The translations under genes and the position numbers were made by a program. 64,000 nt of DNA. Source: Psychrobacter sp. AH5 (GTDB lineage Bacteria > Pseudomonadota > Gammaproteobacteria > Pseudomonadales > Moraxellaceae). The notes beneath the pieces are model-generated. The model worked only from the letters and a program-made list of their open reading frames with translations, was not told where the DNA came from and did no database searches. The stretch is from contig NZ_JAMBMT010000001.1 in NCBI RefSeq assembly GCF_040371085.1, positions 1,860,001 through 1,924,000 of the forward strand, in the 5' to 3' direction. This document shows positions 44,926 to 56,700 of the stretch, piece after piece (within the stretch, counting starts at the first letter, position 1; each line of letters opens with the position of its first letter).

Positions 44926-45747
44926 TTACCAATAGTTCTCGACTGCTATATTACCCTCACCGCGGCGATTCATTACCATACCCATCGATTTAAGGGTTTC
45001 TTTAGTATCCTCAACCATCTCAGGGTTACCGCATAGCATAACGTGCGCGCTATCGATATCCAAAGCAATACCCGCCTGCTGTTGTAGTTTACCATTTAGT
45101 AATAACTGCGGTAGACGCTCGCTCAACGCTCCTTCGATCTTTTCACGAGTGACAATCGGCACAAATATCAGCTTAGCAGGGTTATCGACCAGCGTACCAA
45201 AATCCTCTTGCAAGCGCTCAATAGTCTCAATATAAGCCAGCTCATCTTTACTACGGGCGCTATAGGCTAAGACGATATGTTCATAGTCCTCCCAAGTCTG
45301 CAAGTCTTGTAGCATGGACAAAAATGGCGCAAGCCCTGTCCCCGTAGCCAGCAGCCATAAGTCTTTGGGTAGCGGTTTTTGGTAGCGCGCTAAGGTCAAA
45401 AAGCCAAACGGCATAGTGTTGAGTAGTAGCTCATCACCGACTTGCAAATGCTGCAATTGCGAGGTAAAAGCGCCATCCTCGATGACAATTGAGAAAAACT
45501 CTAATACTTCATCAAAAGGCGATGAGACGATAGAATAAGCGCGGAAGATATCCTCATCAAGCGCTTTGTCAGCTACTTCATCTGACTTATTTTGATAGTA
45601 CTTTAGCTTACTAGGATTGACGCCCAAACGCACAAACTGCCCAGCGGTAAATTTAAAACTCTCAGGACGAGTCACCGTAAAGCTAAAGAGATTAGGTGTC
45701 CAAGTGGTCTTACTTAAGACCGTTACCCTTTGAATATTATCACTCAT
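44926..45747 (-). CDS. fpr: Ferredoxin/flavodoxin-NADP reductase
   Basis: The 273-residue flavoenzyme has the FAD-binding FRAYSIVSSP motif, FTAGQFVRLG, the NADP-binding LLATGTGLAPFLSML and the C-terminal VMLCGNPEMVEDT, ending in an aromatic residue after ENYW. It transfers electrons between NADPH and ferredoxin or flavodoxin and is linked in Proteobacteria to redox stress and Fe-S biogenesis. It is monocistronic and lies between a terminator and the end of the nuo operon. Confidence 0.92.
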   Translation of the reverse strand: MSDNIQRVTVLSKTTWTPNLFSFTVTRPESFKFTAGQFVRLGVNPSKLKYYQNKSDEVADKALDEDIFRAYSIVSSPFDEVLEFFSIVIEDGAFTSQLQHLQVGDELLLNTMPFGFLTLARYQKPLPKDLWLLATGTGLAPFLSMLQDLQTWEDYEHIVLAYSARSKDELAYIETIERLQEDFGTLVDNPAKLIFVPIVTREKIEGALSERLPQLLLNGKLQQQAGIALDIDSAHVMLCGNPEMVEDTKETLKSMGMVMNRRGEGNIAVENYW

Positions 45748-45973
45748 AATAAAATATCACTTATCGTTATGGATGGATGCTGTCATCGATTTATAGTTAT
45801 CAGTTTCTCAAACGTTATTATTTTTATAAATAGCTATCTGCTTAAGTAGTTAAAACAGTAGTTAAGAAAGCAGTTAAAAAAGCTTTCATCACTGCTATAG
45901 ATTATGGCGCTCGATGGTATATTCAAGCTTGGCACTTTCATCTTATAGTTTTAGCTTTTATATTTTAGCAATC

Positions 45974-46002
45974 ATAAAAAAGGCTAGCCTGCGCTAACCT
46001 TT
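45974..46002 (-). terminator. Terminator of the nuo operon
   Basis: On the minus strand the stem aaaggttagc/gctagccttt, with one mismatch and a gcag loop, is followed by six T. It lies 28 bp past the nuoN stop. Confidence 0.75.
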
Positions 46003-46029
46003 ATTTTAATCAAACTGTCTAACTACACT

Positions 46030-47508
46030 CTACCAAATACGAGCTAAGGCTGCCCATTCAATCATATTGTTAGGAAGTACGCCAAAGCCAACGATCAACA
46101 CAGTGACCGCAATGACCATGATACCGCCCATACGTACACCCCAATGCCCTGCTACGTCAAACTCAATAAACGCTTTTGGTCGTTTGAATAAGGTGAGCAT
46201 CACGCGCAAGTAATAGAATAGACCTATGGCACTACCTAAGATAATCATCGCTGCTAAGAACCACTGTGCGCCTTGTACTGCCGCTAAAATCGCAAATAGC
46301 TTGGTAATAAAGCCTGCAGTCAATGGAATACCAGCTAGTGACAGCATCATGATAGTCATCACCGCAGTCAATACTGGACGACGCCAGAACAGACCTTGAT
46401 AATGGATAAGCTCGTCTGCCTCACCCGATAAGCGATAAGGGCTAGACATCAAGGTAACTACCCCAAAGGCACCGATTGAAGTAAAGGCATACACTGCCAT
46501 ATACATGCTAGAGACGCTATCGGCGGCGGCGCCAATACTAACGATAACAATCAATACATAACCCATGTGCGCGATGGAGGAATAACCCAATAAGCGCTTA
46601 AGATTAGTCTGTCGAATAGCTAGCATATTACCTATTAGGATCGATAAAGTTGCCATTACCATCAGTAGTAACTGTACCGATGGCAACGCTAATAGCGCAG
46701 TATCTAGCAAAAAGCGTACCGCTAAAGCCATCATTGCCACTTTTGAGACTGAGGCCAAATAAGTAGCAATAGGCGCTGGCGCTCCTTCATAAACATCAGG
46801 CGTCCACATATGAAAAGGCGCTGCCGATAGTTTAAAAGCGATACCAAACATCATCAAAGCTGCTCCTAAGATCAGCAGCGGCGAATCATAAGAGGTAGCA
46901 AGCATGATGCTGATTTGCTTAAAGCCAAGCGCTCCTACTTGCGCGTAGACAAAAGCCATCCCCATCAATAAAGTCGCTGAAGCGGTCGCTGAGAGTACCA
47001 AATACTTTAGACCAGATTCCAGTGATTTGTTGCGCGAGAAGGTATAAGCGAGCAGGCCATATAAAGGCACTGACAACAGCTCTAAGCTGACAAAGAAGGA
47101 GGCCATGTGCTGAGCACAGACCATCAGCAGCGCCCCTACCGTAGAGATTAGGATGAGCAGATACAGCTCTTCTTTATGATCATTTAGCTTGGCAAGATAA
47201 GCATACGCTAAGGTACAGCAGGCCAAGGCACAGATAAAGATCACCACCATATTAAACTGGGCAAAATTATCAATGACAAACAGCTGCTCCGCTAAAGGCA
47301 ACAAAGAGCCTGAGCTTACTACTTCCGTCATTTGGCCAAGCAAAGTAAAGAGGCCAAGGTTTAACCCAATCACCGTGATAGTGCCAGTAATAAAATGCGA
47401 GCGCTTCATAGTAATAGCAATCATCGCCAAAATAACGGTAATCACTACTATAATAATCGGCGCATAAGGCATCAGCCCCATCAAATCATTCATCGTAATA
47501 TCAGTCAT
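46030..47508 (-). CDS. nuoN: NADH-quinone oxidoreductase subunit N
   Basis: The 492-residue membrane protein has about fourteen helices with the antiporter-like motif set: LELLSVPLYGLLAY with the conserved Glu, AAPFHMWTPDVYEGAP, and RLLGYSSIAHMGY. It is a proton-pumping subunit of complex I. It is the last gene of the operon, 3 bp after nuoM, and is followed by a terminator. Confidence 0.96.
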   Translation of the reverse strand: MTDITMNDLMGLMPYAPIIIVVITVILAMIAITMKRSHFITGTITVIGLNLGLFTLLGQMTEVVSSGSLLPLAEQLFVIDNFAQFNMVVIFICALACCTLAYAYLAKLNDHKEELYLLILISTVGALLMVCAQHMASFFVSLELLSVPLYGLLAYTFSRNKSLESGLKYLVLSATASATLLMGMAFVYAQVGALGFKQISIMLATSYDSPLLILGAALMMFGIAFKLSAAPFHMWTPDVYEGAPAPIATYLASVSKVAMMALAVRFLLDTALLALPSVQLLLMVMATLSILIGNMLAIRQTNLKRLLGYSSIAHMGYVLIVIVSIGAAADSVSSMYMAVYAFTSIGAFGVVTLMSSPYRLSGEADELIHYQGLFWRRPVLTAVMTIMMLSLAGIPLTAGFITKLFAILAAVQGAQWFLAAMIILGSAIGLFYYLRVMLTLFKRPKAFIEFDVAGHWGVRMGGIMVIAVTVLIVGFGVLPNNMIEWAALARIW

Positions 47509-47511
47509 GAC

Positions 47512-49140
47512 TTAACGTGCCTCCATTGCATCAAGCAGATCTGATGCGTCTACTTGAGTGACTTCGCTATAAATATAGGCGTTATTGATCCACTGCATCG
47601 CCTGACTTGAGGTATCCAGTATTGGCTGTGGATACAGTCCAAGCCATACTAGACCTGCCGCTAAAGTCAGCAGTAAGGTAATCTCGCGCTTGCCTAAGTC
47701 CTTTAATGGACGCTCAGGTAGACCATGGTACTTGGTATGTTCTAACGCCACGTCTTTGGTGTTATTAGCGCCAAACAAAGTACGATAAACCAGCAGTAAT
47801 GAGTACAGACCTGCCAACACTAAGCTAAAGGTCGCTAGCACGACAAATACTGGATACTGAGCAAAGGTGCCAAACAAAATCATAAATTCGCCAATGAAGT
47901 TACCGGTGCCTGGAATACCCAGTAAGGCAGCACAGAAGAACATCAGCATTGGCGCATAATAGCGGAACTGACCCCACATACCGCCCATCAAAGTGATATT
48001 GCGAGTATGAAGACGCTCGTAGAGCTGACCGGCCATAATAAATAGCGCCGCTGAGCTAAGGCCGTGCGCTAGCATCTGCACCATCAATCCTTGTAAGCTT
48101 AGTAAAGTACCAGCATAAATAGCTAAAACAATAAAGCCCATATGCGAGATACTAGTATAAGCAAGCAGACGCTTCATATCCGTCTGCATAAAGGCCAGCC
48201 ATGCGCCATAGAAGATACCGATAGTACCCAAAGTCATAGCGATAGGCGCAAAGTCTTGTGAAGCGGCCGGAAATAGCGGCAATACAAAACGTATCAAACC
48301 GTAAGCGGCCGTCTTAATGAGCACCCCTGCCAAATCGACCGAACCTGCCGTTGGTGCCTGCGCGTGCGCGTCTGGTAACCAGCCATGAAAAGGCAGAATC
48401 GGTAGCTTGACCGCAAAGCCAATAAAGAAGCACAGCATAATCGGATATTCCCAACCACCTAAGGAAGTACCGAGTAAATCGTTATAATTGAAGCTGACCA
48501 CGCCCGTTTGCGCGCGGTTGAAGATGACTAGTAATAACACCCCAATCAGCATAATAAGCCCTGAGGCTTGAGTATAAATAAAGAACTTGGTCGCCGCGTA
48601 TTCTTTAGTCTTGCCGCCAACCACATCATGACCCCAAATAGCGATCAAGAAATAGATAGGAACTAGCATCATCTCCCAAAAGAAGAAGAATAAGAATAAA
48701 TCAATAGCTAAGAATACACCGATAACGCCGCCCAAACTCCAAAGCAAGTTTAGGTGAAAAAATCCCACTCGGCGCTGAATCTCATTCCATGAACAAGCGA
48801 CCGCTGCCACGCCCAAAAACCCAGTCAAAGCCACCATCAATAGCGACATACCATCCATCGCTAAATGAAAGCTAATACCCATAGCCGGTATCCAAGGCAC
48901 ACTAAACTCAGCCACCCAAGGCACTGCTGACTGCGGCGCGATGACTTGTTTGCTCATACCACCAAAATCACCGTAATGCCATAGTACTAAAGACAAAACA
49001 AAAGTCAGTATCATGCCGATCAAAGCAATCCAGCGCGGCAAGCGCTTATTAAAGCGCTCAACCAACCAGCATAACAATCCCGCGATAAACGGAATAGCGA
49101 TCAATGCCGGTAGCATCCACGTTTGTTGTAACTCTATCAT
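47512..49140 (-). CDS. nuoM: NADH-quinone oxidoreductase subunit M
   Basis: The 542-residue antiporter-like subunit shows FFFWEMMLVPIYFLIAIWG with the conserved Glu, LPFHGWLPDAHAQAPTAGSV, and RLLAYTSISHMGF. It is a proton channel of the membrane arm, between NuoL and NuoN. A single base separates it from the nuoL stop. Confidence 0.97.
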   Translation of the reverse strand: MIELQQTWMLPALIAIPFIAGLLCWLVERFNKRLPRWIALIGMILTFVLSLVLWHYGDFGGMSKQVIAPQSAVPWVAEFSVPWIPAMGISFHLAMDGMSLLMVALTGFLGVAAVACSWNEIQRRVGFFHLNLLWSLGGVIGVFLAIDLFLFFFFWEMMLVPIYFLIAIWGHDVVGGKTKEYAATKFFIYTQASGLIMLIGVLLLVIFNRAQTGVVSFNYNDLLGTSLGGWEYPIMLCFFIGFAVKLPILPFHGWLPDAHAQAPTAGSVDLAGVLIKTAAYGLIRFVLPLFPAASQDFAPIAMTLGTIGIFYGAWLAFMQTDMKRLLAYTSISHMGFIVLAIYAGTLLSLQGLMVQMLAHGLSSAALFIMAGQLYERLHTRNITLMGGMWGQFRYYAPMLMFFCAALLGIPGTGNFIGEFMILFGTFAQYPVFVVLATFSLVLAGLYSLLLVYRTLFGANNTKDVALEHTKYHGLPERPLKDLGKREITLLLTLAAGLVWLGLYPQPILDTSSQAMQWINNAYIYSEVTQVDASDLLDAMEAR

Positions 49141-49141
49141 C

Positions 49142-51016
49142 TTACACCACCGTCATCATTACCAGCACCAGCAATACCGCTACGCCCAAGCCAAAGCTTG
49201 CCGCATAGCCACGAAGGGAACCTGTCTGCGCCCGAGAGAATACCTTATTACCAAATGAGGCTAGCATAGGTAGCACAAGCCAGCCTTTATCGACAGGATC
49301 CGCTTTGAACAAGCGGCCGATGAATAAAAAGGGTTTTACAAATATTATATCGAACAGGGCATCAAAGCCTAAGCCGTGATAGCACCAGTAATAAAGCCCG
49401 CCACCGATAGTGGAGCGTTTAAACTTCGTCAGCATCCGGCCCTTATCTACTACATATAATAAAGCGGCAATAATTAAGCCAACTAGCATTGCGCCCATCG
49501 CTATATATTCAGCAGTATGCTTGCCATGCGCCTCACCGGATAGCTCAAGCAGATGACCAAAGCTCTCTGGCAATACGCCCTGTAATGGCGGCATAATCCA
49601 CGCACCAACCGCCGTTGACAATACTAATAGCACGCTAAGCGGTAACCAATAAGAGACACCCGATAGCTTATGCGCCGGCGTTTTTTCTTCGCCAAAAAAG
49701 ATAATCCAAATCATCCGGAAAGTATAGATAGCGGTTAAGAAAGCGCCAAATACGCCCATATAAAATAACACTTGATGGCCAGTAGCGTAAGCCTCCCAAA
49801 GGATAGCCTCTTTGGAATAAAAACCGACCGTTACCCAAGGGATAGCAGCTAAAGCGCCGCCGCCTACAATGTAACACCAAAACACTAGTGGTATCTTTTT
49901 ACGCAAACCGCCCATCTTAAAGATGTTTTGTTCATGATGTACAGAAAGGATGACTGCGCCTGACGATAAGAATAATAAGGCCTTAAAAAAAGCATGGGTC
50001 ATCAAATGGAAGATAGCGCCTTGCCACGCCCCAACACCAAGCGCTAGGAACATATAGCCGATCTGACTCATGGTTGAATAAGCGAGAATACGCTTGATAT
50101 CGGTTTGCGCCAATGCACAAAAACCAGCCACCACTAAAGTCAAAGCACCAACACCGCCGACCCAATAGAGTAAAATCCCTGGCGTCAGCTCAAATAACGG
50201 ATGCATACGGGCAATCAAATAAACGCCTGCAGTAACCATCGTCGCCGCATGAATCAGCGCCGATACTGGCGTCGGTCCTGCCATCGCATCCGCAAGCCAA
50301 GTATGTAACGGCAACTGCGCTGACTTACCCATCGCCCCGCCTACTAACATCATGGTGGTCAAGATCATCGTTGGATTATTAATAGCGAACACTTCTGGCG
50401 CGCGAGTGATAATCTCCTGGATATTGAGCGTACCAAATTCGCGAAATAATAAGAATAAACCAAAAGCCAAAAACACATCACCAATACGAGTCACGGTAAA
50501 GGCTTTCATCGCCGCGCGACCATTGGCGCAGTCGTGGTAATAATAGCCAATCAGCAAGTAAGAGCAGATACCCACCCCTTCCCAGCCAAGATATAACAAT
50601 AATAAGTTATCAGCGAGCACTAACAACAACATGCTCGCGACAAACAAATTCATATAGCTAAAAAAGCGAGCAAAGCCAATATCGCCTTTCATGTACCAAG
50701 CGGCAAAGAGATGAATCAAAAAGCCCACGCCGGTAATGACCCCAGTCATGGTTAGCGCTAAGCCATCAAAGCTTAAGCTAAAGCCTGGCGCAAAATCGCC
50801 GACTTGAAACCAAGTCCAAAGCGGTATTTGTAGTACTGTACCTTGAGGATAGCTAGTTAAAAAAGTGAAGCTAGCGACTAAAGTGCATAGCGCTGATAGC
50901 AACATGCTACCAACCCCGACAAAGCCAGCCGCTTGCTCAGACAACTTATCACGCATAAAGGCTAAAATTAAAAAGCCAATGAGCGGAAATATAAAGGTTA
51001 ATGGTAATAAACTCAT
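49142..51016 (-). CDS. nuoL: NADH-quinone oxidoreductase subunit L
   Basis: The 624-residue distal pump subunit has LYLGWEGVGICSYLLIGYY, LPLHTWLADAMAGPTPVSALIHAATMV and RILAYSTMSQIGYMF. The C-terminal part contains the long lateral helix region expected of NuoL. It is 4 bp from the nuoK stop. Confidence 0.97.
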   Translation of the reverse strand: MSLLPLTFIFPLIGFLILAFMRDKLSEQAAGFVGVGSMLLSALCTLVASFTFLTSYPQGTVLQIPLWTWFQVGDFAPGFSLSFDGLALTMTGVITGVGFLIHLFAAWYMKGDIGFARFFSYMNLFVASMLLLVLADNLLLLYLGWEGVGICSYLLIGYYYHDCANGRAAMKAFTVTRIGDVFLAFGLFLLFREFGTLNIQEIITRAPEVFAINNPTMILTTMMLVGGAMGKSAQLPLHTWLADAMAGPTPVSALIHAATMVTAGVYLIARMHPLFELTPGILLYWVGGVGALTLVVAGFCALAQTDIKRILAYSTMSQIGYMFLALGVGAWQGAIFHLMTHAFFKALLFLSSGAVILSVHHEQNIFKMGGLRKKIPLVFWCYIVGGGALAAIPWVTVGFYSKEAILWEAYATGHQVLFYMGVFGAFLTAIYTFRMIWIIFFGEEKTPAHKLSGVSYWLPLSVLLVLSTAVGAWIMPPLQGVLPESFGHLLELSGEAHGKHTAEYIAMGAMLVGLIIAALLYVVDKGRMLTKFKRSTIGGGLYYWCYHGLGFDALFDIIFVKPFLFIGRLFKADPVDKGWLVLPMLASFGNKVFSRAQTGSLRGYAASFGLGVAVLLVLVMMTVV

Positions 51017-51020
51017 GACA

Positions 51021-51428
51021 TCATCCTTTCATCTCATTGGCGCTATCGACATCGAGATGCCCACGCTTATGATAAAACTGTAATAGTATCGCAAGGCCAA
51101 TAGAGACCTCCGCTGCGGCCAAGGTCAAAATAAGGATAAACATCACTTGTCCATCAGGATCGACCCAGCGGCTGCCTGCCACTACAAAGGCGAGTGCTGC
51201 CGCATTCATCATGATCTCAAGACCCATTAGCATAAATAAGAAATTGCGTCGTACCATCACGCCGCATAGACCGATGGTGAATAGGATGCCGGCTAATATT
51301 AGTCCGTGGCTCATCGGTATCAGACCCAAAGTGTTTTGCATTGCTATAGCAGGCTCTGCAAGCCCTGCTACTTCATGAGCAAAGGGCACACTTGCCACCT
51401 CCGCGGCCACGCTTATTGCTTGTACCAT
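51021..51428 (-). CDS. nuoK: NADH-quinone oxidoreductase subunit K
   Basis: A 135-residue subunit whose core ([35 protein letters not shown]) has three membrane helices and the conserved Glu in MGLEIM. E. coli NuoK is about 100 residues; the extra 30 or so N-terminal residues are Ala/Val-rich. The start at 51428 is well supported: AAGGAG at eight bases and a TGATG overlap with the nuoJ stop. The in-frame ATGs further in lack such a site. Confidence 0.94.
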   Translation of the reverse strand: MVQAISVAAEVASVPFAHEVAGLAEPAIAMQNTLGLIPMSHGLILAGILFTIGLCGVMVRRNFLFMLMGLEIMMNAAALAFVVAGSRWVDPDGQVMFILILTLAAAEVSIGLAILLQFYHKRGHLDVDSANEMKG

Positions 51429-52120
51429 CAGTCTAGCTCCTTACGCTTATTACGCGGCGCGGCCACATAATCATGAGGATCAACGGTTTCGTAAACATAA
51501 GGCTTAGCCTTTTCGTCCCCATCAGTGACCTCTGCACTGTTATCAATGCTAGCCATATTTGGCGTCATAGCTACGTTGTCACTGCCTACTATCTCGTCAT
51601 CAACTGACTCTTTACCCAAATGATAAGCAGCAACCAAGGCGGCGAGCAACAATAGCGCAGCGACTTCGACAAGCATAATGTATTTAGTAAATAACACCGT
51701 GCCTACTGCTTTGGCCGGAATATTAACTGCGCCAATCACCGCCGCTTCATCATGATTGAGACCTATCATGCCATAGAGCACTACTGCAATAATAAGCGTC
51801 AATCCGGTCGGAACCGCCCATGTACCAGCACTAAGCCAGCTCTTTTCACGCGACTCATCGGCCATGCCCAAATTGAGCATCATAATGACAAAGACGAATA
51901 GCACCATAATCGCACCAGCATAAACCACAATCTCCAGCGCTCCTGCAAAAGGCGCGCCTAATACAAAAAAGATGCCTGAGATAGCAAGCAAGGTGACAAT
52001 CATCGCCAAGATAGCGTGTACTGGATTGGAATGAGTGACGACTCGTAAGCTTGCAAATATAGCTACCGCTGCTAGGGCATAAAACCCTACCAAGTCAGGA
52101 TGGTTCATAAACTCCATCAT
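51428..52120 (-). CDS. nuoJ: NADH-quinone oxidoreductase subunit J
   Basis: The 230-residue membrane subunit has five helices with [25 protein letters not shown], the family hallmark. About 55 C-terminal residues after the last helix (from about residue 175) are acidic and soluble, longer than in E. coli NuoJ (184). The start overlaps the nuoI stop by four bases (ATGA). Confidence 0.95.
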   Translation of the reverse strand: MMEFMNHPDLVGFYALAAVAIFASLRVVTHSNPVHAILAMIVTLLAISGIFFVLGAPFAGALEIVVYAGAIMVLFVFVIMMLNLGMADESREKSWLSAGTWAVPTGLTLIIAVVLYGMIGLNHDEAAVIGAVNIPAKAVGTVLFTKYIMLVEVAALLLLAALVAAYHLGKESVDDEIVGSDNVAMTPNMASIDNSAEVTDGDEKAKPYVYETVDPHDYVAAPRNKRKELD

Positions 52121-52665
52121 GGTAGTAAACTCCTTAGATCCACAGGCGCAGCTTCATTTTGCGCTGAGCCTTTTGGTTTATCAGCTACTGCCATGCCAGT
52201 CACTCGGTAATAATTATAGTCAGGATACTTGCCTGGACCTGAGATCAGTAAATGCTCTTTTTCATAAACCAGATCTTGGCGCACATACTCGCCCATCTCA
52301 AAGTCAGGAGTCATCTGAATCGCTGTCGTTGGACAAGCCTCTTCGCACATCCCGCAAAAAATACAGCGAGAGAAGTTAATACGGAAAAACTCTGGATACC
52401 AGCGTCCGTCTTCACGCTCCGCTTTTTGTAGCGAGATACAACCTACCGGACAGGCCACCGCGCACAAGTTGCAAGCCACGCAGCGCTCGTCACCATCAGG
52501 ATCACGAGTCAAAACAATACGCCCCCGAAACCTTGGCGGCACAGGTACTGGCTCTTCTGGATAAAGGATGGTATCACGTGGCCGGATGGCATGGCTATTG
52601 ACCATCCACATACTACGGACAATGGTAAAAAGACCAATAACCGTCTTTTTTATGGCGTTTAACAT
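52117..52665 (-). CDS. nuoI: NADH-quinone oxidoreductase subunit I
   Basis: The hydrophilic subunit carries two 4Fe-4S motifs, [12 protein letters not shown] and [12 protein letters not shown] (clusters N6a/N6b), that pass electrons towards NuoB. From ATG 52665 it is 182 residues, close to E. coli (180). The upstream in-frame GTG at 52701 would add twelve polar residues and is less likely, although AAGGA sits somewhat far from the ATG. Confidence 0.95.
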   Translation of the reverse strand: MLNAIKKTVIGLFTIVRSMWMVNSHAIRPRDTILYPEEPVPVPPRFRGRIVLTRDPDGDERCVACNLCAVACPVGCISLQKAEREDGRWYPEFFRINFSRCIFCGMCEEACPTTAIQMTPDFEMGEYVRQDLVYEKEHLLISGPGKYPDYNYYRVTGMAVADKPKGSAQNEAAPVDLRSLLP

Positions 52666-52720
52666 GGGATTATTATCCTTATCAGCATTTCTTTGAATCA
52701 CCTATTAAATAGCAGTCAAC

Positions 52721-53764
52721 CTACAGCGTTGGATAAAAAATCAAAATAACCAAAGCGGTAATCAATAGATTGATCAAAGTTACTGGCAGACAGACTTTCC
52801 AGCCAAAATTCATCACCTGATCGTAGCGAGGACGCATAAGTGAGCCGCGCGCCAACACAAACATAGTCATAAAAAATAGCGTCTTAACAATGAACCAAAA
52901 AGCCGGCGGAATAAACGGGATATCTATATTAAAAGGAGGCAACCAGCCACCAAAGAATAGACAGGTCATCAAGGCAGAAATCAGCACGACGTTGACGTAC
53001 TCGCCAATAAAGAACATACCAAACTTCATGCCAGAGTATTCGACGTGATAGCCCTCAGCAAGCTCTTGCTCAGCTTCTGGCTGATCAAAGGGATGTCTGT
53101 GAGTAACCGCAACCCCTGCCACCACAAAAGTCAAAAAGCCAAAAAACTGCGGAATAATGTACCAGCCATCAATTTGTGATTCAACAATCTCGCGCAAGTT
53201 AAAAGAGCCGGTCAAGGCGACAACGCCCATAAGTGACAAGCCTAAGAAAACCTCATAACTGATGGTTTGTGCTGCAGAACGTAGACCGCCAAGTAGTGAG
53301 AACTTATTGGCTGAAGCCCAACCCCCGAACATCACCGCGTAGACCGCCAAACCTGCCATCGCAAAGAAGAATAAAATACCTATATCCCAATCCGCCACCC
53401 CAAGCGTTGGCGATATTGGAATAATGGCAAAAGAAGCTAAGGCAGTAAACATCGCTACCGCTGGCGCTAACACAAAAATAAATTTATCAGTGAAGTTTGG
53501 CGTCCAATCTTCTTTAAAAAAGATCTTTAGCATATCAGCGACAAGCTGCAAGGAGCCAAAAGGTCCTACCCGGTTTGGACCATAACGATCCTGCCATAAA
53601 GCTAGCATCCGGCGCTCATAGACAATCATTAGCGCGGCGGTAATCACGACGACCAAAAAGATCACTATCGCTTGCACCACCATGAATAAAATGGTCCAAG
53701 TCTCAACGCTCAAACTACTCGCTAAAAAGCTTGGCACATCAGGAATGATACGAGTCACTTGCAT
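52721..53764 (-). CDS. nuoH: NADH-quinone oxidoreductase subunit H
   Basis: The eight-helix membrane subunit forms much of the quinone chamber and shows [43 protein letters not shown] and the conserved acidic loop. ATG 53764, with AGGGGGT seven bases upstream and one base after the nuoG stop, gives 347 residues. An alternative start at 53812 inside nuoG is unlikely. Confidence 0.96.
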   Translation of the reverse strand: MQVTRIIPDVPSFLASSLSVETWTILFMVVQAIVIFLVVVITAALMIVYERRMLALWQDRYGPNRVGPFGSLQLVADMLKIFFKEDWTPNFTDKFIFVLAPAVAMFTALASFAIIPISPTLGVADWDIGILFFFAMAGLAVYAVMFGGWASANKFSLLGGLRSAAQTISYEVFLGLSLMGVVALTGSFNLREIVESQIDGWYIIPQFFGFLTFVVAGVAVTHRHPFDQPEAEQELAEGYHVEYSGMKFGMFFIGEYVNVVLISALMTCLFFGGWLPPFNIDIPFIPPAFWFIVKTLFFMTMFVLARGSLMRPRYDQVMNFGWKVCLPVTLINLLITALVILIFYPTL

Positions 53765-53765
53765 A

Positions 53766-56700
53766 TTATACCCCCTGTGTGCTGCTATCAGCGTTATGAT
53801 TACTAGTGTCAACAGACTCAGCCATCAGTGCTGCATCCGCGCTCATCTCATCGCTAACTTTGAGGCTAGCTACTGGCGCTGCTACCTTAGTGACTGAAGC
53901 TGGCATGGACGGATGCACGATAGCCACTTGCCCTACCGGATAACCAATACAGCCTTCAGCTAAATAATCCACCACTTGCACCGGCAACGTCGTCGTTTGC
54001 TGATCGATCTCTATGGCTAAATAATCGCCGTTAGCGATATCCCACTCTTTGGCATTTTCTCGGCCGATATGCCAAGTGGCGATAGGCAATTGCTCAGCAA
54101 CAATTGGACTACGCGCCGCCATAATGGAGCTGGCAAAAATATTATAAATAGGCACTAGTTTGGCTTGGCCCTGCTGCATATCTGTACGATGAGTTGAAGT
54201 CGTCTCAGGCGCTACATACTGACGCTTAGCCAAACGCTCACCTAGATCAAATAGCCGCACACCAGGATCGCCTCCTTTTAGGCTACCACCGACTTTGTCT
54301 TGATATTTATTCCATGCTTGTGGCGAGTTCCAGCCTGCTGCTGCGGCAAAAGGAATCATCGAGCCTTTAGATTGTTTACCGCTATAGCCTTCCATTGAGA
54401 AAGTCAGGCCGGTATCTAAGTCTTTGGGCTGCATCGGCTCATGAACCGAGATGGGCGCGCGCATAGCGGTACGACCCGAATAGCGGCGCGGCTGACGAGC
54501 AATCTTTAAGCCACTGATACGATAGTCGGCATCAGGTGCCGCGCCTTTGATAGCTGTAAGCATTGGGTGAGTCGCTATCAAAGCATTGATTACATCGTCA
54601 AGCTGCGTCCAATCAACCGCTTTGCCTTGTAGGCTACTATGCACCGCGTGCAACCAGCGCCAGCCTTCTTTGATACTGCTCATAGGATGATAGTAATTAT
54701 TATCATAAACTTGGAAAAAGCGCTGTGCTCTACCCTCGCTTGATACTAAGGTACCGTCGGCCTCAGCGAAGCTCGCCGCTGGCAAGACAATATCAGCTTC
54801 TTGATGCCAATCTAGCCATTGATGATCAAGCGCAATTATGGTTTTGTCGGTCAATAACTGCGTTAATTTGCTCGCAGCAATAGCGTCGGTCAATTGATTC
54901 TCAACCACTATTACTACCTCAAAGTCAGTCGCTAGTAGCTCCTCTACTGACTGACCTCCAAGCATACAGACGCCCATACTATTAGCATCTGGCACAGTCA
55001 GATAAATACCGGCTTGGGCACTATAATTAACATTGGCCTCTTTTAGCTCCAGCTTATCTGCAGGCTCACGATTGATATCGTCTTGAGCCTCTTTATTAGT
55101 ACCCGTTTGCGGCTTTTCAGGCTTCGCCGCCAGCTCTTTATCTTCTTTCGGCTGCGCGGTTTGTGCTTGCTCCTCTGCCGCTTTTACTTTGGCACGCACA
55201 TTGGCATTATGAGCATCCACTTGCTGCTGCTCAGTTGCCTTTATACTAGCGCGCTTCTTAGTTAATACTTGAGTAATTTGCGCTGCCGCTTCGATCATAG
55301 CGTTTGAGGCTAGGCTAGTACCGGCAATAATTAAAGGCTTATCGGCTTGTATTAAGTCATAAGCAATCTGTTTGGCTAAGGCTTGCATACCATCAGTGTC
55401 GGAACTAGCGTCAGCCTCTTGCGACTGCTTACTTGGATCAGTGATTTGAGTTAAGTCATTAGCAAAACTCTCAATCTCATCGGCGATTTTGAAACCTAAT
55501 TTAGTAATGTCTTCTGGCGTCGCAACCACGCTAGCTTTGCTGATATCATCAAGCTTGGTTTGAACCACATCGACCACATAAACGGGGCTGAGCGCTCCTT
55601 GAGCTATACGCTGTACCGGTTCAGCAAGCCACGCTTGTGTTTTGGCTGCTGCTGCCATTTTTAAGCCTTCATTCTTCGCCGCTTGACGTACCGATAGCGC
55701 GACCCGTGATGAGGTTTGGGTAATATCTTCGCCTAAGATTAGCACCGCATCATGAGTTTCGATATCGCTCATGCTAGGATTATAAATGCCTTCGGTGCTA
55801 AGCACTTCGATACATTTATTGACTAAAGACTGCTGCTGGTGATTAAGACCGGTCGAGAAGTTATCAAAACCGACTAGATTTTTTAGCGCAAAGTTAGTCT
55901 CTAAGCTGGCGCGCGGCGAGCCAATACCGACGATTTTTTTGTCTTTTAGGCGCTTGATGGTTTCATCTAACGCATAGTCGATATTAATTTTCACGTGCTT
56001 GTCATTGATACGCTCAAGCGCTTGGGTTGGACGATCAGCGCGGTTGACATAACCATAGCCAAAACGGCCTCTATCGCATAAAAAATAGCGATTTACTTCG
56101 CCGTTATAGCGGTTTTCAATCCGGCGCAATTCGCCATAACGCTCGCCTGGCGAGATGTTACAGCCAGCAGAGCAGCCATGACAGATACTAGGAGCGTACT
56201 GCATATCCCATTTACGGTTATAACGATCAGAATGGGTCTTGTCAGTGAAAACACCGGTTGGGCATACTTCGGTTAAATTACCGGAGAACTCGCTTTCAAA
56301 CTGTCCGTCTTTTTCGCGGCCAAAATAGACACGGTTATTAGAGGCAAAAACCCCTAAATCTTTACCGCCAGCATAGTCCTTATAAAAACGCACACAGCGA
56401 TAGCAAGCGATACAGCGATTCATCTCGTGAGCAATAAATGGTCCAAGCTCTTGGTTATGATGGGTACGTTTGGTAAAGCGGTAACGGCGGGTATTATGAC
56501 CGGACATATAAGTCATATCTTGCAAATGACAATGACCGCCCTCTTCACAAGTAGGACAGTCATGCGGATGGTTGGTCATCAAAAGCTCAACCATCGAGGC
56601 CCGAAACGCTTTAGCTTCATCATCAGTGACCGAGATGTACATATCATCGCTAGGCGCGACCATACAGGACATTACTAAGCGGCCTTTGCCGGCTTCTAAA

